Origin: an uncultured Christensenella sp.
Lineage (GTDB): Bacteria; Bacillota; Clostridia; Christensenellales; UBA1242
Direction of reading: 5' to 3'
DNA length: 13,299 nucleotides
Assembly: GCA_910584815.1 (NCBI GenBank)
Contig: CAJUBT010000033.1
Span: 1 to 13,299 of the forward strand
Part shown: in pieces, positions 1-7,512 of the stretch
How positions within the stretch are numbered: position 1 is the first letter of the stretch
Layout of the letters: each line of letters opens with the position of its first letter
Notes under the pieces: generated by a model
Told to the model about the DNA's origin: nothing
Seen by the model: the letters and a program-made list of their open reading frames with translations, nothing else
Databases searched by the model: none
Program-made: the position numbers and the translations under genes

Positions 1-4
1 ATGT

Positions 5-44
5 AATGTGTTACTCTTATATTCAGTAGGAGTACACATTTTTT
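5..44 (+). terminator. Rho-independent terminator of an upstream unit
   Basis: Positions 5-16 pair with 30-40 to give an 11-bp stem with one bulged T, around a 13-nt loop. Six T residues (39-44) follow at once. This is a normal plus-strand terminator and would end a transcript that enters the window from the left. It isolates the early module, so that module's promoter must lie just downstream or be read through. No clear -35/-10 pair is visible between 45 and 61. Confidence 0.65.
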
Positions 45-61
45 ATTAATAGGTTAAATAA

Positions 62-122
62 GCCGGAAAGGTCCAAGCAGTTCGATTCTACAGCCGGTAA
101 TTAATTTAGTGGGGTAAACAAA
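62..122 (+). promoter_or_regulatory. Structured leader 1 with unusual GTGGGG initiation block
   Basis: An outer stem 62-66/94-98 (GCCGG with CCGGT, one G-U pair) encloses a 10-nt spacer and a weak inner hairpin with a 7-nt loop TTCGATT (77-80/88-91, one mismatch). The 20-nt block AATTTAGTGGGGTAAACAAA (103-122) follows just before the start codon and is repeated exactly before the 153-aa gene. The other genes use AAGGAG-like sites. The architecture matches leader 2: outer stem, 10-nt spacer, 15-nt inner hairpin, short link, stem closure. It is probably a translational control element acting in cis. The loop resembles a tRNA T-loop, but no tRNA can be folded here. Confidence 0.5.
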
Positions 123-124
123 AA

Positions 125-529
125 ATGGTAGATAAATATACAAGTGAAATATATCATGATAATTTTATTGATAAAATAGATTTTTGCGGTATTGGTACAG
201 GTGGCAATTCATATATAAGTGTTATATATAAAACAACTTATTCTCATTCATATTCTTGTCGTATAAATAATACTATATCAGAATTTGAAAATATGGTTGG
301 TGGTCCATTAGCGGCATTTCCTTTTCCTGGAATGGAAAATATTTATATAATTTGTAATGCTAATGGTAGATTAGATAATTTAAAATGTAATATTTATTTG
401 AAAAAAATTGGATTTATACCAGGCGATTTACTTGTGACAAAAGTAAATAGATATACAAAAGTACCTATTAGTATGACTCCAGAAGATAATTACAATGTTT
501 TTAAATTTTTAGAAAGTTTTCAATGTTAG
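125..529 (+). CDS. Hypothetical 134-aa protein, first gene of early module
   Basis: I do not recognise a family. The 134-residue protein has no signal peptide, no membrane segment and no obvious DNA-binding motif. It reads as a soluble mixed alpha/beta protein, with alternating polar and hydrophobic stretches such as YISVIYKTTY and NIYIICNANG. It has four cysteines (residues about 21, 45, 78 and 88) plus one at the C-terminus, with no CxxC pair. The ATG is chosen because it lies directly after the 20-nt initiation block shared with the next gene, which suggests co-regulation with it. The stop codon lies at the foot of a small hairpin (529-541). Its place ahead of the candidate ssDNA-binding protein suggests an early or regulatory role, which is inference only. 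Confidence 0.6.
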   Translation: MVDKYTSEIYHDNFIDKIDFCGIGTGGNSYISVIYKTTYSHSYSCRINNTISEFENMVGGPLAAFPFPGMENIYIICNANGRLDNLKCNIYLKKIGFIPGDLLVTKVNRYTKVPISMTPEDNYNVFKFLESFQC

Positions 530-613
530 GGAATAATTCCCTATTGTGCTAGTAAAAGTATTAGCGGTGCAATTCCGTAAACTAGCAAAAATAAATTTAG
601 TGGGGTAAACAAA
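529..613 (+). promoter_or_regulatory. Structured leader 2 and duplicated initiation block
   Basis: A small hairpin GGGAA-TAA-TTCCC (529-541) starts at the stop codon of the upstream gene. Next come an outer stem GCTAGT/ACTAGC (548-553/581-586), a 10-nt spacer and an inner hairpin GCGG/CCGT (564-567/575-578) with a 7-nt loop TGCAATT. The block AATTTAGTGGGGTAAACAAA (594-613) then abuts the ATG at 614. Stem sequences differ from leader 1 while geometry and the 3' block are kept, which points to conserved RNA structure rather than a recent copy. The TTCCC arm could in principle pair with the GGGG of the initiation site and hide it. Confidence 0.55.
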
Positions 614-1075
614 ATGGCAAACGAAAAAAAACAAAACAATGAAGTAATCGTATCTGAGCAAGACTTTGAAAAAAGTCAAAATGTGGAAGTGGAAGTAGCA
701 GACATAGAATTTGACAATAAATTTTATGTATCTCGCAAACCTATTGCAAATCTTTTTTCAAAAGAAGGCAGACAATTATACACGTATGTTGTTGAAGGCG
801 AAATTAAAAATCGTCCTGCAAAAGTGTTTATTGAGCCTTACGACGTTCGTGGTTATGATGCCTTTGAATATATCTTTGGCGAATCTGATGTTGCAGAGTT
901 GGTCATTAAAGAGACTAAAAAAAGAGATTTTTCAACCAACAGAATTACATTGTCTCAAGAGTTATTTATAAAAGACGATTTGGGCCTTGTAGTAAAAGTT
1001 AAATGTAGCGCACAGTCAGATAGAGACATTTTGCAAATGTTGATTACGTTAATGCGTAGAAAACAAGTTGAATAA
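614..1075 (+). CDS. Candidate ssDNA-binding / gene V-like protein
   Basis: A 153-residue soluble protein. Residues 1-30 are polar and acidic and probably flexible. The remainder is beta-rich, with alternating strands such as KFYVSRKPI, YTYVVEGEI, AKVFIEPYD and AELVIKETK, then a C-terminal helix (DILQMLITLMRRK). A small beta-barrel with aromatic and basic strand residues fits an OB-fold-like ssDNA-binding protein. That is what a rolling-circle filamentous phage needs to coat its displaced strand and regulate translation (gpV of M13 does both). The resemblance is by architecture and context, not an identified family. It starts directly after the duplicated 20-nt initiation block. Its stop overlaps the next start in a TAATG junction, so the two genes are probably translationally coupled. 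Confidence 0.5.
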   Translation: MANEKKQNNEVIVSEQDFEKSQNVEVEVADIEFDNKFYVSRKPIANLFSKEGRQLYTYVVEGEIKNRPAKVFIEPYDVRGYDAFEYIFGESDVAELVIKETKKRDFSTNRITLSQELFIKDDLGLVVKVKCSAQSDRDILQMLITLMRRKQVE

Positions 1076-1713
1076 TGATTTTATTGGACGAATATTTAAC
1101 AATACATAAGAATGCGTTTATTAAATCATTAAACAACAATAAAGTTGCTTTAGATTTATTAAGCAGTCTTAGGGGTATTGTTGGAAAAATACATAATCAT
1201 GATATTGATTTAATAAAGAAATTTTCAGAGTTGAGAAAGTATTTAGTAACGTCTGATTATGAAAAAAAGCATTTTATCAATTTATGTGATGCAGTGTTTA
1301 ATATTCCTAAAAAAAAGGTCCAAAGGTATTTTTCTATTGTTGATAACATATTACCTATAACCTTTTTTGAATGGGAAAATTATAATTATTCTCAACTTGT
1401 TGAAATTTTACCGCTTGCAAATATCACTTTCAAAAAGTATTTGAAAAATATCAATACTGAAATGTCTTGTAAAGAAATTCGTAAGTACGTTAAAAGTATT
1501 TTAAATGAATCTGATAAAAAAGATGAAGAAGAAATATTGAAACAAGAGACTGCTCCAGATATTGACGTTTCAAAGTTTGCTTTGAGAAATGCTTTTGCTA
1601 AAGCGATAGAAAAATTTCAGTATGATAGACAAGACGTTAATGTTGTTGTTAATTATATAGCAGAACAACTGAATATCGATATTGATAAATTGTTTAACAA
1701 TGTTGGAGTTTGA
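1075..1713 (+). CDS. Hypothetical helical 212-aa protein, early module
   Basis: The start codon overlaps the upstream stop (TAATG), with no separate Shine-Dalgarno, so translation is likely coupled. The protein is almost all helix, rich in Lys, Asn and Ile, without membrane segments. A central stretch (about residues 104-145) reads YSQLVEILPL, then a spacer, then MSCKEIRKYVKSI. This resembles a recurring pattern in Gram-positive mobile-element proteins of the form 'YSKL.E.L.L...MS.REIR.YVK', which I know only as a motif of uncertain function. An acidic, probably disordered linker (about 148-165) leads to a separate C-terminal helical segment. A role in replication or regulation fits the neighbours, but I cannot name it. 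Confidence 0.6.
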   Translation: MILLDEYLTIHKNAFIKSLNNNKVALDLLSSLRGIVGKIHNHDIDLIKKFSELRKYLVTSDYEKKHFINLCDAVFNIPKKKVQRYFSIVDNILPITFFEWENYNYSQLVEILPLANITFKKYLKNINTEMSCKEIRKYVKSILNESDKKDEEEILKQETAPDIDVSKFALRNAFAKAIEKFQYDRQDVNVVVNYIAEQLNIDIDKLFNNVGV

Positions 1714-1714
1714 T

Positions 1715-1918
1715 ATGACTAAAAAAGAAAAAGCAGCATTTCGTAAAGGTTGTATTTATATGGAACGTAAATTGCGAAAACAAAAATATAAAGCATTTGA
1801 TGAAGGTTTTGATGCAGGCGGATTTTTGTTTTTGAAAAATAAAACTGAAGAACAATGGGACGAATGGGGCTACCTATTACGAAGATATGATTATGTAGAA
1901 CGTCATAAAAATAAATAA
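1715..1918 (+). CDS. Small charged 67-aa protein
   Basis: The ATG at 1715 is preferred over the in-frame upstream ATG at 1682. GGAG (1705-1708) sits six bases before it, and it begins just after the previous stop in a tight junction. The 67-residue product is rich in Lys, Arg, Glu and aromatics, has no hydrophobic segment, and looks helical with a Gly-rich turn (AFDEGFDAGGF). Lack of a membrane span rules it out as a typical filamentous-phage major coat protein. The size and charge suit a small regulator or an accessory to replication. No family recognised. Confidence 0.6.
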   Translation: MTKKEKAAFRKGCIYMERKLRKQKYKAFDEGFDAGGFLFLKNKTEEQWDEWGYLLRRYDYVERHKNK

Positions 1919-2160
1919 GGCCTTATATAGGTAATGATAGGCTACCTAGTAAAAAACTTAACCTATCACCATTTAAGAAGATGCTTAATGCGTATAGTTA
2001 ATTTTCCGTTTGAACGTGTTGTTATTTTGAATTTTTTTTAAAGCATCTTCTTAAAACAACTAAAGAGTGTACATTGAATTATTGTAAATCTGTTTACCAT
2101 TTATAATTAAAAAAATGTATGCTCTTTAAATTTTTATATCTGAGTAATAAAGGAGATTAA
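1919..2160 (+). other. Structured intergenic region with two long stem-loops
   Basis: This gap holds no credible reading frame. It contains a perfect 15-bp inverted repeat (1972-1986 with 2041-2055, loop 54 nt). Six bases later there is a second 15-bp stem (2061-2075 with 2114-2128, loop 38 nt) in which two positions are G-U pairs. A 7-bp pairing (1935-1941 with 1962-1968) precedes them. A run of eight T (2032-2039) lies inside the first loop. TATAAT (2102-2107) lies in the second loop without a well-spaced -35. AAGGAG (2150-2155) serves the next gene. Possible roles are a small RNA, a processing or attenuation region between early and late modules, or a replication signal. Confidence 0.5.
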
Positions 2161-2556
2161 ATGTCAAGAAGAAAGAAAAAAACAAGAAAATATAAACCAC
2201 GTAACGAATTTAGACGCAATATAAGTAAATCTGCAAAAGGTCATTTTGATTATATCTTTGGAGAAACGGATACTCATTATAAATCATTAGGGTTAACTAC
2301 GCATCCCCAAGAAGAAAAATTTAATTATCATGAGTTAACTGAAAATCCTAATCCTGAAGATAATCGCAAATCATTTTTGAAATTAAATGTTAGAAGTACC
2401 AATAAAAAATTTTTTGATAAAATTACAAAAGATAATTGGAAATTTTCTAAAGAAGATATGCCGGTTGTTAGACATATTATTAAAAAGTATAAAAAAAGTA
2501 CCAATAGAAAACCAAAGAATTGGTACACAAAAAAAGCAAAAAAAAATAACAAGTAG
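2161..2556 (+). CDS. Small basic protein, conserved-type but function unknown
   Basis: A 131-residue, strongly basic protein, with AAGGAG six bases before the ATG. It begins with an RRKKKTRKYK patch and ends with a Lys/Asn-rich tail. The centre reads HYKSLGLTTHP, then a spacer, then NPNPEDNRKSFL. I associate this layout with small basic proteins of unknown function found in mobile elements and chromosomes of Bacillota, but I recall only a pattern, not a named family. There are no membrane segments and no cysteines. High charge suggests nucleic-acid binding. It stands alone between two structured gaps, at the boundary of the early module and the membrane/virion module, so it could be a regulator or a DNA-packing protein. 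Confidence 0.55.
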   Translation: MSRRKKKTRKYKPRNEFRRNISKSAKGHFDYIFGETDTHYKSLGLTTHPQEEKFNYHELTENPNPEDNRKSFLKLNVRSTNKKFFDKITKDNWKFSKEDMPVVRHIIKKYKKSTNRKPKNWYTKKAKKNNK

Positions 2557-2710
2557 ACTTCGTAAGTAACTTGTCAAAGCAAGCACCACCGAGTAAAAGG
2601 ATAAAACCTTTATGCCGTACTTATTATTAGATTTATTATACATAATAAATAAAATAAAGTCAAGTGTTATTAACAGAAAAATTTAAAAATAAAAAGGAGT
2701 AACTAAAAAA
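2557..2710 (+). other. Structured gap before the virion module
   Basis: A stem AGTAAAAGG/CCTTT...TACT (2592-2600 with 2607-2621, with a 6-nt bulge ATGCCG) is followed by an A/T-only inverted repeat (2631-2639 with 2642-2650). ACTTG near 2567 could pair with CAAGT near 2661 to close the whole region. No T-run follows either hairpin, so neither is a good terminator. They may be processing or regulatory structures between modules. AAGGAG at 2694-2699 is the ribosome site of the following gene. Confidence 0.35.
2612..2686 (+). CDS. Possible 24-aa hydrophobic peptide
   Basis: This frame encodes a 24-residue peptide with a hydrophobic N-terminal half (PYLLLDLLYII) and a basic tail (NKIKSSVINRKI). 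AAAAGG lies about 11 bases before the ATG but inside a predicted stem. It is too short for known inovirus major coat proteins and could easily be chance in such AT-rich DNA. It is listed only because no other coat-like peptide is seen in this gap. Confidence 0.12.
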   Translation: MPYLLLDLLYIINKIKSSVINRKI

Positions 2711-3463
2711 ATGAAAAGTAAAAAAATAAAATATTTTTTAACTACTTTATTAGTAATTATTTTATTATTTGGTTTATTAGCCGGAATATCATATTTTACA
2801 AACGGTTTTAAGGATAATCCATTTAATAAACCAGGTGCGGATGTTCCGCCTGCAGGCGATACAAAAGAAATAGTAAGTAAAACTATTGTCAGTGAAAAAT
2901 ATGGAACATTTGAAATACCTGTGAATAGTATGCTTTTGTCAAATACAACAAATTGTACTATTTTCACTGATTGTACAGATTTCAATTACATATTTGATAT
3001 TGAGTTAGAAAAAGCGAAAAAGTTATATTCAAGTGTATCTGACGCGTCAGAGTTAGTTTTTACTTATGATAGTTATCATAATTTAACGTCTGATATTTTA
3101 GCGGGTACGGTTTTTAATTCTAATTATATTCATTATTTTAAACCTGAAAATAATTTTGTTAAATATACATTTACAGGCGAATTTGAAGAAAATGAAGATT
3201 TGAAATTGTTTTATCCAATGTATGTGTATAAATCAATGCAGTTAGCATTAACATTGCCGGGCAATTCTTCTGTTTTGCAACAAATAGATGTAAATTTTTA
3301 TTGCAAAGAAATGTTAATGTCTTATTCTAATGACGAAAATACAAATACAAATTATTATTTTTTGGCTGTAATAATTTCTGATAAAGGTTGTCCTTTGACT
3401 GATTATATATATGAAGAAATTATGGCAGATTCAACTACTCAAGTTGTATATAATTTTGCTTAA
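2711..3463 (+). CDS. Signal-anchored secreted protein (candidate virion/assembly protein)
   Basis: A 250-residue protein with a short Lys-rich start, a single membrane segment (about residues 8-28), a Pro/Gly-rich linker (about 38-50, NKPGADVPPAGD) and a roughly 200-residue external domain rich in beta strands, Asn, Ser and Tyr. There are four cysteines in the external part (about 82, 87, 198 and 227). The layout suits an N-anchored extracellular protein. It opens a membrane-protein operon that runs into the export ATPase and Rep, so a role in virion structure or assembly is likely by context. The AAGGAG-like site ends 11 bases before the ATG, slightly long. No family recognised. Confidence 0.6.
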   Translation: MKSKKIKYFLTTLLVIILLFGLLAGISYFTNGFKDNPFNKPGADVPPAGDTKEIVSKTIVSEKYGTFEIPVNSMLLSNTTNCTIFTDCTDFNYIFDIELEKAKKLYSSVSDASELVFTYDSYHNLTSDILAGTVFNSNYIHYFKPENNFVKYTFTGEFEENEDLKLFYPMYVYKSMQLALTLPGNSSVLQQIDVNFYCKEMLMSYSNDENTNTNYYFLAVIISDKGCPLTDYIYEEIMADSTTQVVYNFA

Positions 3464-3477
3464 TAAAGGTGGTTTTT

Positions 3478-5481
3478 ATGTTTAACAAAAAACAATTTAT
3501 TAAATTTGATAAAAATGATATGAAACTATTGGCAATTATTGCATTGCTAATAGTTTTTATGTCAATTGTATTTTCTTTAATTTTATTACCAGTTTATGCG
3601 GAAGAATATACTGAAATAGACATTAAAAATTTTGATAGCACTAACATATTGGACGATTTAAATTCTGCAGAAAATTTTGATATAACGCAGTATCCAATAG
3701 ATAAAAAAATGGATACGTTTATTGTTCAAAATGTTGTAGAATACTGCTATTCTTTTGATGAAAATAAACGTTCTAATTATGCAGTATATATTTATTTGTA
3801 TAATCCGTCATTAATTGAGATAGATACAACAAGTTATGATAATAAAGTACAATTGGCCGTTGGATATGATTCTGAAGGCAACCCTAATGATTATGAGAAA
3901 TTTTCATTAAAATTTTGTTCAGTTGCAAACGATTCAAATTATAAAAGATTATTTTATAAGTTTAAAATAGTTGATAAACGCAGTGCATCAGATAATAAAA
4001 CTATTGCTGAACGTGTAAATAGTAATGCTCGACGTTACGATATTAGTGGTATAGAATTATTTGCAATTGATAGTGTTTTAGCGAAAGAATATCCGGTAAA
4101 TAAAACATATACATATAGCGGTTATGCTGCAGGTTATGGACCTGACGAAACCGCTGAATCAACATTGCAATGTTATGCAGAAAAATTGACTACTTTAAAG
4201 TTAAACGTAGAGCATACTTTTTATAGAACGTTGACGTCAAATAAAGGCGCAGATTTTCAAAATCAAATTGACACTGTTTATTTTTCTGTACCAAATGAGT
4301 ATTTTGACAATTATGGAAAACTGCAACGTATTAAGGCAGAATGGTTTGAGTATAAAACTAAGCCTATAGTTGTTACTAGCAATGAAGATTTTTATAATAA
4401 ATCACAGGAATATATTGCTAAAAATATAGGTAGTGATTATAAAACTGATATTGGATATACAATTAGTACGTCTATGTTCACTTTTACGTGGAATAGATTT
4501 TATTTAATTAAACCGGACGATATTAGTAACACAACTATATGTCCAATATTATATTACATGTTTCTTTGTGATAATATAGAAAAATATGACCCTTATGTTG
4601 ATTATTCAGATAATGGTGTTACAAGTAATGATTTGTATAATTATATATTAGATTATAATAAAACTTATTCTGATGGGAAATTACCTATAAAAAATGGTTT
4701 TATTAGTGCAGATTTATTTGAGTCAGATATTGATGATATACGAAAAGTTAATAATGAGTTTGGAAAAATTCAAAATGGATATTGTGTTTATGACTTTGAT
4801 TCTGATTTAGATTTAAAAAATTTAGGGACATGGCAACAAACTAATCCTACTTTTATTGATAATATTAATAAATGGGGATTTTGGGATACATTGTTTGGAA
4901 ATATTCCAAAGGAAGATGCAATAAAGGAATTGTCCCCGATAGTTACATTTGATTATAGCGATTTAACTATGAGTGCTGAAGAATTAGTAAACAAATATTA
5001 TATTAATATAAATGACGTTTCTAAGTTTAAAAGTTATGCGTCTCGAGCAAGAATGAATGACGAAAAAGTTATTTTATTTAGGTTTGCAACATCTGATTAT
5101 TATTGTGCTGAGTTATTTTTGCAAAAGGGGTTAAACGGAACACAAAAAACAGGACAGGCTTATTTAGCACAAGAAAGTGTGTTTTTGAATTTTGATATAA
5201 TTCAGTTAACTTTTTTGAATAAAGATAAATATACAGTAATTCCTGTAGTTTCTTCTCCAATTGATATTGTAGACGGAATAACTCCCCCAACAAGTATAAA
5301 GAATGATAATAAGAATATTTTTACTATTGTATTGACAGCATTGATATTGTTTTTTGCATTTATAATTTTAGTAAAAGTTATTATATGGCTTTTTAAAGTG
5401 TTAGTAAATTCTCCTGCTAAAACAAATACAAAAGGTAAATTTAATAAAAAAGAATACCGACAAAAAGGTAAAAAGGAGTAA
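3478..5481 (+). CDS. Large secreted, C-terminally anchored protein (pIII-like layout)
   Basis: The ATG at 3478 is chosen over the in-frame GTG at 3469 because AAAGGTGG (3465-3472) lies five bases before it. The 667-residue product has a basic start, a hydrophobic core (about 16-37) and a likely signal-peptidase site after VYA (residue 41). A roughly 570-residue Tyr/Asn/Asp-rich external domain follows, then a strong membrane segment (about 613-643) and a Lys-rich cytoplasmic tail. Signal peptide plus C-terminal anchor is the layout of the filamentous-phage adsorption and release protein (pIII), and of many Gram-positive surface proteins. It has no LPXTG motif and no repeats I can see. Its stop is two bases before the next start. 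Function is inferred from layout and position only. Confidence 0.6.
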   Translation: MFNKKQFIKFDKNDMKLLAIIALLIVFMSIVFSLILLPVYAEEYTEIDIKNFDSTNILDDLNSAENFDITQYPIDKKMDTFIVQNVVEYCYSFDENKRSNYAVYIYLYNPSLIEIDTTSYDNKVQLAVGYDSEGNPNDYEKFSLKFCSVANDSNYKRLFYKFKIVDKRSASDNKTIAERVNSNARRYDISGIELFAIDSVLAKEYPVNKTYTYSGYAAGYGPDETAESTLQCYAEKLTTLKLNVEHTFYRTLTSNKGADFQNQIDTVYFSVPNEYFDNYGKLQRIKAEWFEYKTKPIVVTSNEDFYNKSQEYIAKNIGSDYKTDIGYTISTSMFTFTWNRFYLIKPDDISNTTICPILYYMFLCDNIEKYDPYVDYSDNGVTSNDLYNYILDYNKTYSDGKLPIKNGFISADLFESDIDDIRKVNNEFGKIQNGYCVYDFDSDLDLKNLGTWQQTNPTFIDNINKWGFWDTLFGNIPKEDAIKELSPIVTFDYSDLTMSAEELVNKYYININDVSKFKSYASRARMNDEKVILFRFATSDYYCAELFLQKGLNGTQKTGQAYLAQESVFLNFDIIQLTFLNKDKYTVIPVVSSPIDIVDGITPPTSIKNDNKNIFTIVLTALILFFAFIILVKVIIWLFKVLVNSPAKTNTKGKFNKKEYRQKGKKE

Positions 5482-5483
5482 AT

Positions 5484-7181
5484 ATGACTATGATAAGAAA
5501 AATAATTATATCAATAGTATTGGTGGCATTGCTTGTGGCTGGTTTATATATTTATAAATACTCTGATGGGTTTTCTAATTTTGGCAAGTTTTTCGATAAT
5601 ATTTATGATAAAGTAGATAAAAATATAGAAACAACTGCTGTGTCAGATACGACTAATAAAGATAATAAGTATATTTTTTATAATGAAAATAGAACTTTAT
5701 TTGACGATAAAACTTATATATCATATAGGCACAAGTATTCTCAAGATTTTAACGATTTAAGTACTGATTCATTATATTACTTATATATTGATGCACGTTT
5801 AACAACTAACGGAGAGTTCGTTGATTTTTCGGTATATTATGGCGAAGAAACTTTTGACAATGGAATGAAAATTGAGATAACCAAAATAAATAATGATTTT
5901 GAGAAGTATCGTTGTAATTTTGGTTTTGGAGAGTATATATATACTCCGACTAGCAATAAAGAATATGAATATGAATATATTCAAGATTTTGATATTTCTG
6001 TAGGTGAATATTTTTTTTATTTGGTTTTTGATAGCAAACAAGAAAAAATAATATTATGTCATTATGATTATTTAAGTACGTTGCGTCCAAATGTAGACTA
6101 TTTTGAACAAGCCTTGAAATTCCCTATTCTAATCATTGATAAAAATGATGATGCAACTAGCAATGCTTATGAATGCTTAAGCAATTTATTTGATAATCGT
6201 GAAACACCATTTTTGTACAGGTCAGGTATTCTTTCTCAAAATGAAAATATTTATAATGACGTATTTGTTAAAGAATATTATAAATCTTCAAAATTTCTTG
6301 ATTTAGAGCCACGTCCGGGATATACTTTTAAAGGTTTTTTTTATGATGAAGAATTTAGGCAACCTTATGATGGTATTCCTGTTAAGCCTGTTGAACAACT
6401 TTTTCAAAAATGGGAAATTAATAAATATAATGTAATATTTGATAGCAGAATTGAAGAAGATTCTAATATAGATTTAGTCGAAAAAATATATACGCATGGA
6501 GACCAATTAGATTATATTCCTGTTCGTGAAGGTTACGATTTTGTATGTTGGATAAACGATGCAACAAATAAAGAGTATGTAATTGGTCCTGTTACTGAAA
6601 ATTTGTATTTGCGTGCAAAGTGGGAAACTCATAAATTGAAAGTTACATATTTAGACGAAGACGAAAGTTTTTTATATGAGCAATTTATTGAAATTGGTGG
6701 CTTTGCTACTTATGTTCCTAAAAAAGTTGGTTATAAGTTTGTAGGCTGGAAAAATTTTAATGATACACCAATTTTTGACGAAGAAACTACATTAACTGCT
6801 ACTTGGCTTGCTGCAGAATGTAAAGTAACTTTATATATTAATAATAATATTTATAAGGCTTATCAAGTAGGCTATGGGCAGTCTTTAAATGATTTTTTGA
6901 AAGATATAGGTATTAGCGAAAAGTATATATCAAAGTATGCTTATTCGGACCTTACAGGCTCTAATATAGCAATAGACGAAATATTACTTGAAAAAGATAT
7001 TCGTATTGATATATCTGATTCTTATATAAGAAATAAAGAGTTTATTTCAAGTTTAAATGAGAATAGAACACTTATTGTTACTTGTGGTGGTGTATTTATT
7101 GGTTTTATAGTTATATTTTTTATAACGTCTATTTTTGGAAAGAAAAAACGTAAAAAGGCAAAATATGCAAAAAGAAAATAA
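5484..7181 (+). CDS. InlB B-repeat (Listeria-Bacteroides repeat) surface protein, two membrane anchors
   Basis: A 565-residue protein with an N-terminal membrane segment (about 6-24), an external domain (about 30-260) of unknown fold, then three successive repeats of the InlB B / Listeria-Bacteroides type. Each has a GYxFxGW-like core and ends in a KW- or TW-type cap. Their spans are about 262-310 (GYTFKGFF...QKW), 314-380 (GYDFVCW...AKW) and 383-441 (GYKFVGW...ATW). A partial fourth unit (about 446-468) may follow. A second membrane segment (about 529-550) and a very basic tail end the protein. These repeats are small beta-grasp modules common in Gram-positive surface and adhesion proteins. 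AAGGAG lies five bases before the ATG. In this operon a receptor-binding or tip-protein role is plausible. Confidence 0.75.
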   Translation: MTMIRKIIISIVLVALLVAGLYIYKYSDGFSNFGKFFDNIYDKVDKNIETTAVSDTTNKDNKYIFYNENRTLFDDKTYISYRHKYSQDFNDLSTDSLYYLYIDARLTTNGEFVDFSVYYGEETFDNGMKIEITKINNDFEKYRCNFGFGEYIYTPTSNKEYEYEYIQDFDISVGEYFFYLVFDSKQEKIILCHYDYLSTLRPNVDYFEQALKFPILIIDKNDDATSNAYECLSNLFDNRETPFLYRSGILSQNENIYNDVFVKEYYKSSKFLDLEPRPGYTFKGFFYDEEFRQPYDGIPVKPVEQLFQKWEINKYNVIFDSRIEEDSNIDLVEKIYTHGDQLDYIPVREGYDFVCWINDATNKEYVIGPVTENLYLRAKWETHKLKVTYLDEDESFLYEQFIEIGGFATYVPKKVGYKFVGWKNFNDTPIFDEETTLTATWLAAECKVTLYINNNIYKAYQVGYGQSLNDFLKDIGISEKYISKYAYSDLTGSNIAIDEILLEKDIRIDISDSYIRNKEFISSLNENRTLIVTCGGVFIGFIVIFFITSIFGKKKRKKAKYAKRK

Positions 7182-7512
7182 GTTAAGTTCATTTAAAAAA
7201 ATTATGATTTTTTTATTAATAATATTTATTATTTTAATAATTTCATTATCTATATTTTTTATTGCAAATATTTGTAATAATAATATATCTTTAACTTATG
7301 GTAAATATTATAATGACGATTACGTTGTTACCGTTAGTGATAAAAACGTAATTATTCAAACTAATAAATCATTAATTAAATATCAAATTGATAAAATTGA
7401 CAAAAATATTATTTTTGTTTCCGGTAATGAAATTACCGATTATATTTTAATATTTAATGATACTACTCTATATATTAATTGGTTGCAGGAGTATATATAT
7501 TATGTTGAATAA
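7165..7512 (+). CDS. Small single-pass membrane protein, 115 aa
   Basis: The ATG at 7165 has AAAAAGG six bases upstream. An in-frame TTG at 7135 would lie deep in the previous gene and lacks a site. The start overlaps the previous gene by 17 bases, so translation is probably coupled. It has a basic N-terminus, one long membrane segment (about residues 12-36, IMIFLLIIFIILIISLSIFF), then an 80-residue beta-rich domain with short alternating strands (NVIIQTN, IIFVSG, YILIFND, LYINW). It is larger than a typical filamentous-phage major coat protein and its outer domain is not helical, so a minor coat or assembly role is more likely. No family recognised. Confidence 0.6.
   Translation: MQKENKLSSFKKIMIFLLIIFIILIISLSIFFIANICNNNISLTYGKYYNDDYVVTVSDKNVIIQTNKSLIKYQIDKIDKNIIFVSGNEITDYILIFNDTTLYINWLQEYIYYVE

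Noticed and set aside
62..98. tRNA-like 3' half (GTTCGATTC resembling a T-loop, possible attachment site)
   Set aside because: The T-stem would have two mismatches, there are no acceptor, D or anticodon arms, and the same architecture recurs with a different loop at 548-586. It fits a leader structure better.
2328..2985. Minus-strand hydrophobic reading frames of 74, 86 and 100 aa
   Set aside because: They lie opposite well-supported plus-strand genes or A-rich stretches. Their Phe/Leu-rich products are the complement of Lys/Asn codons, and they have no ribosome site.
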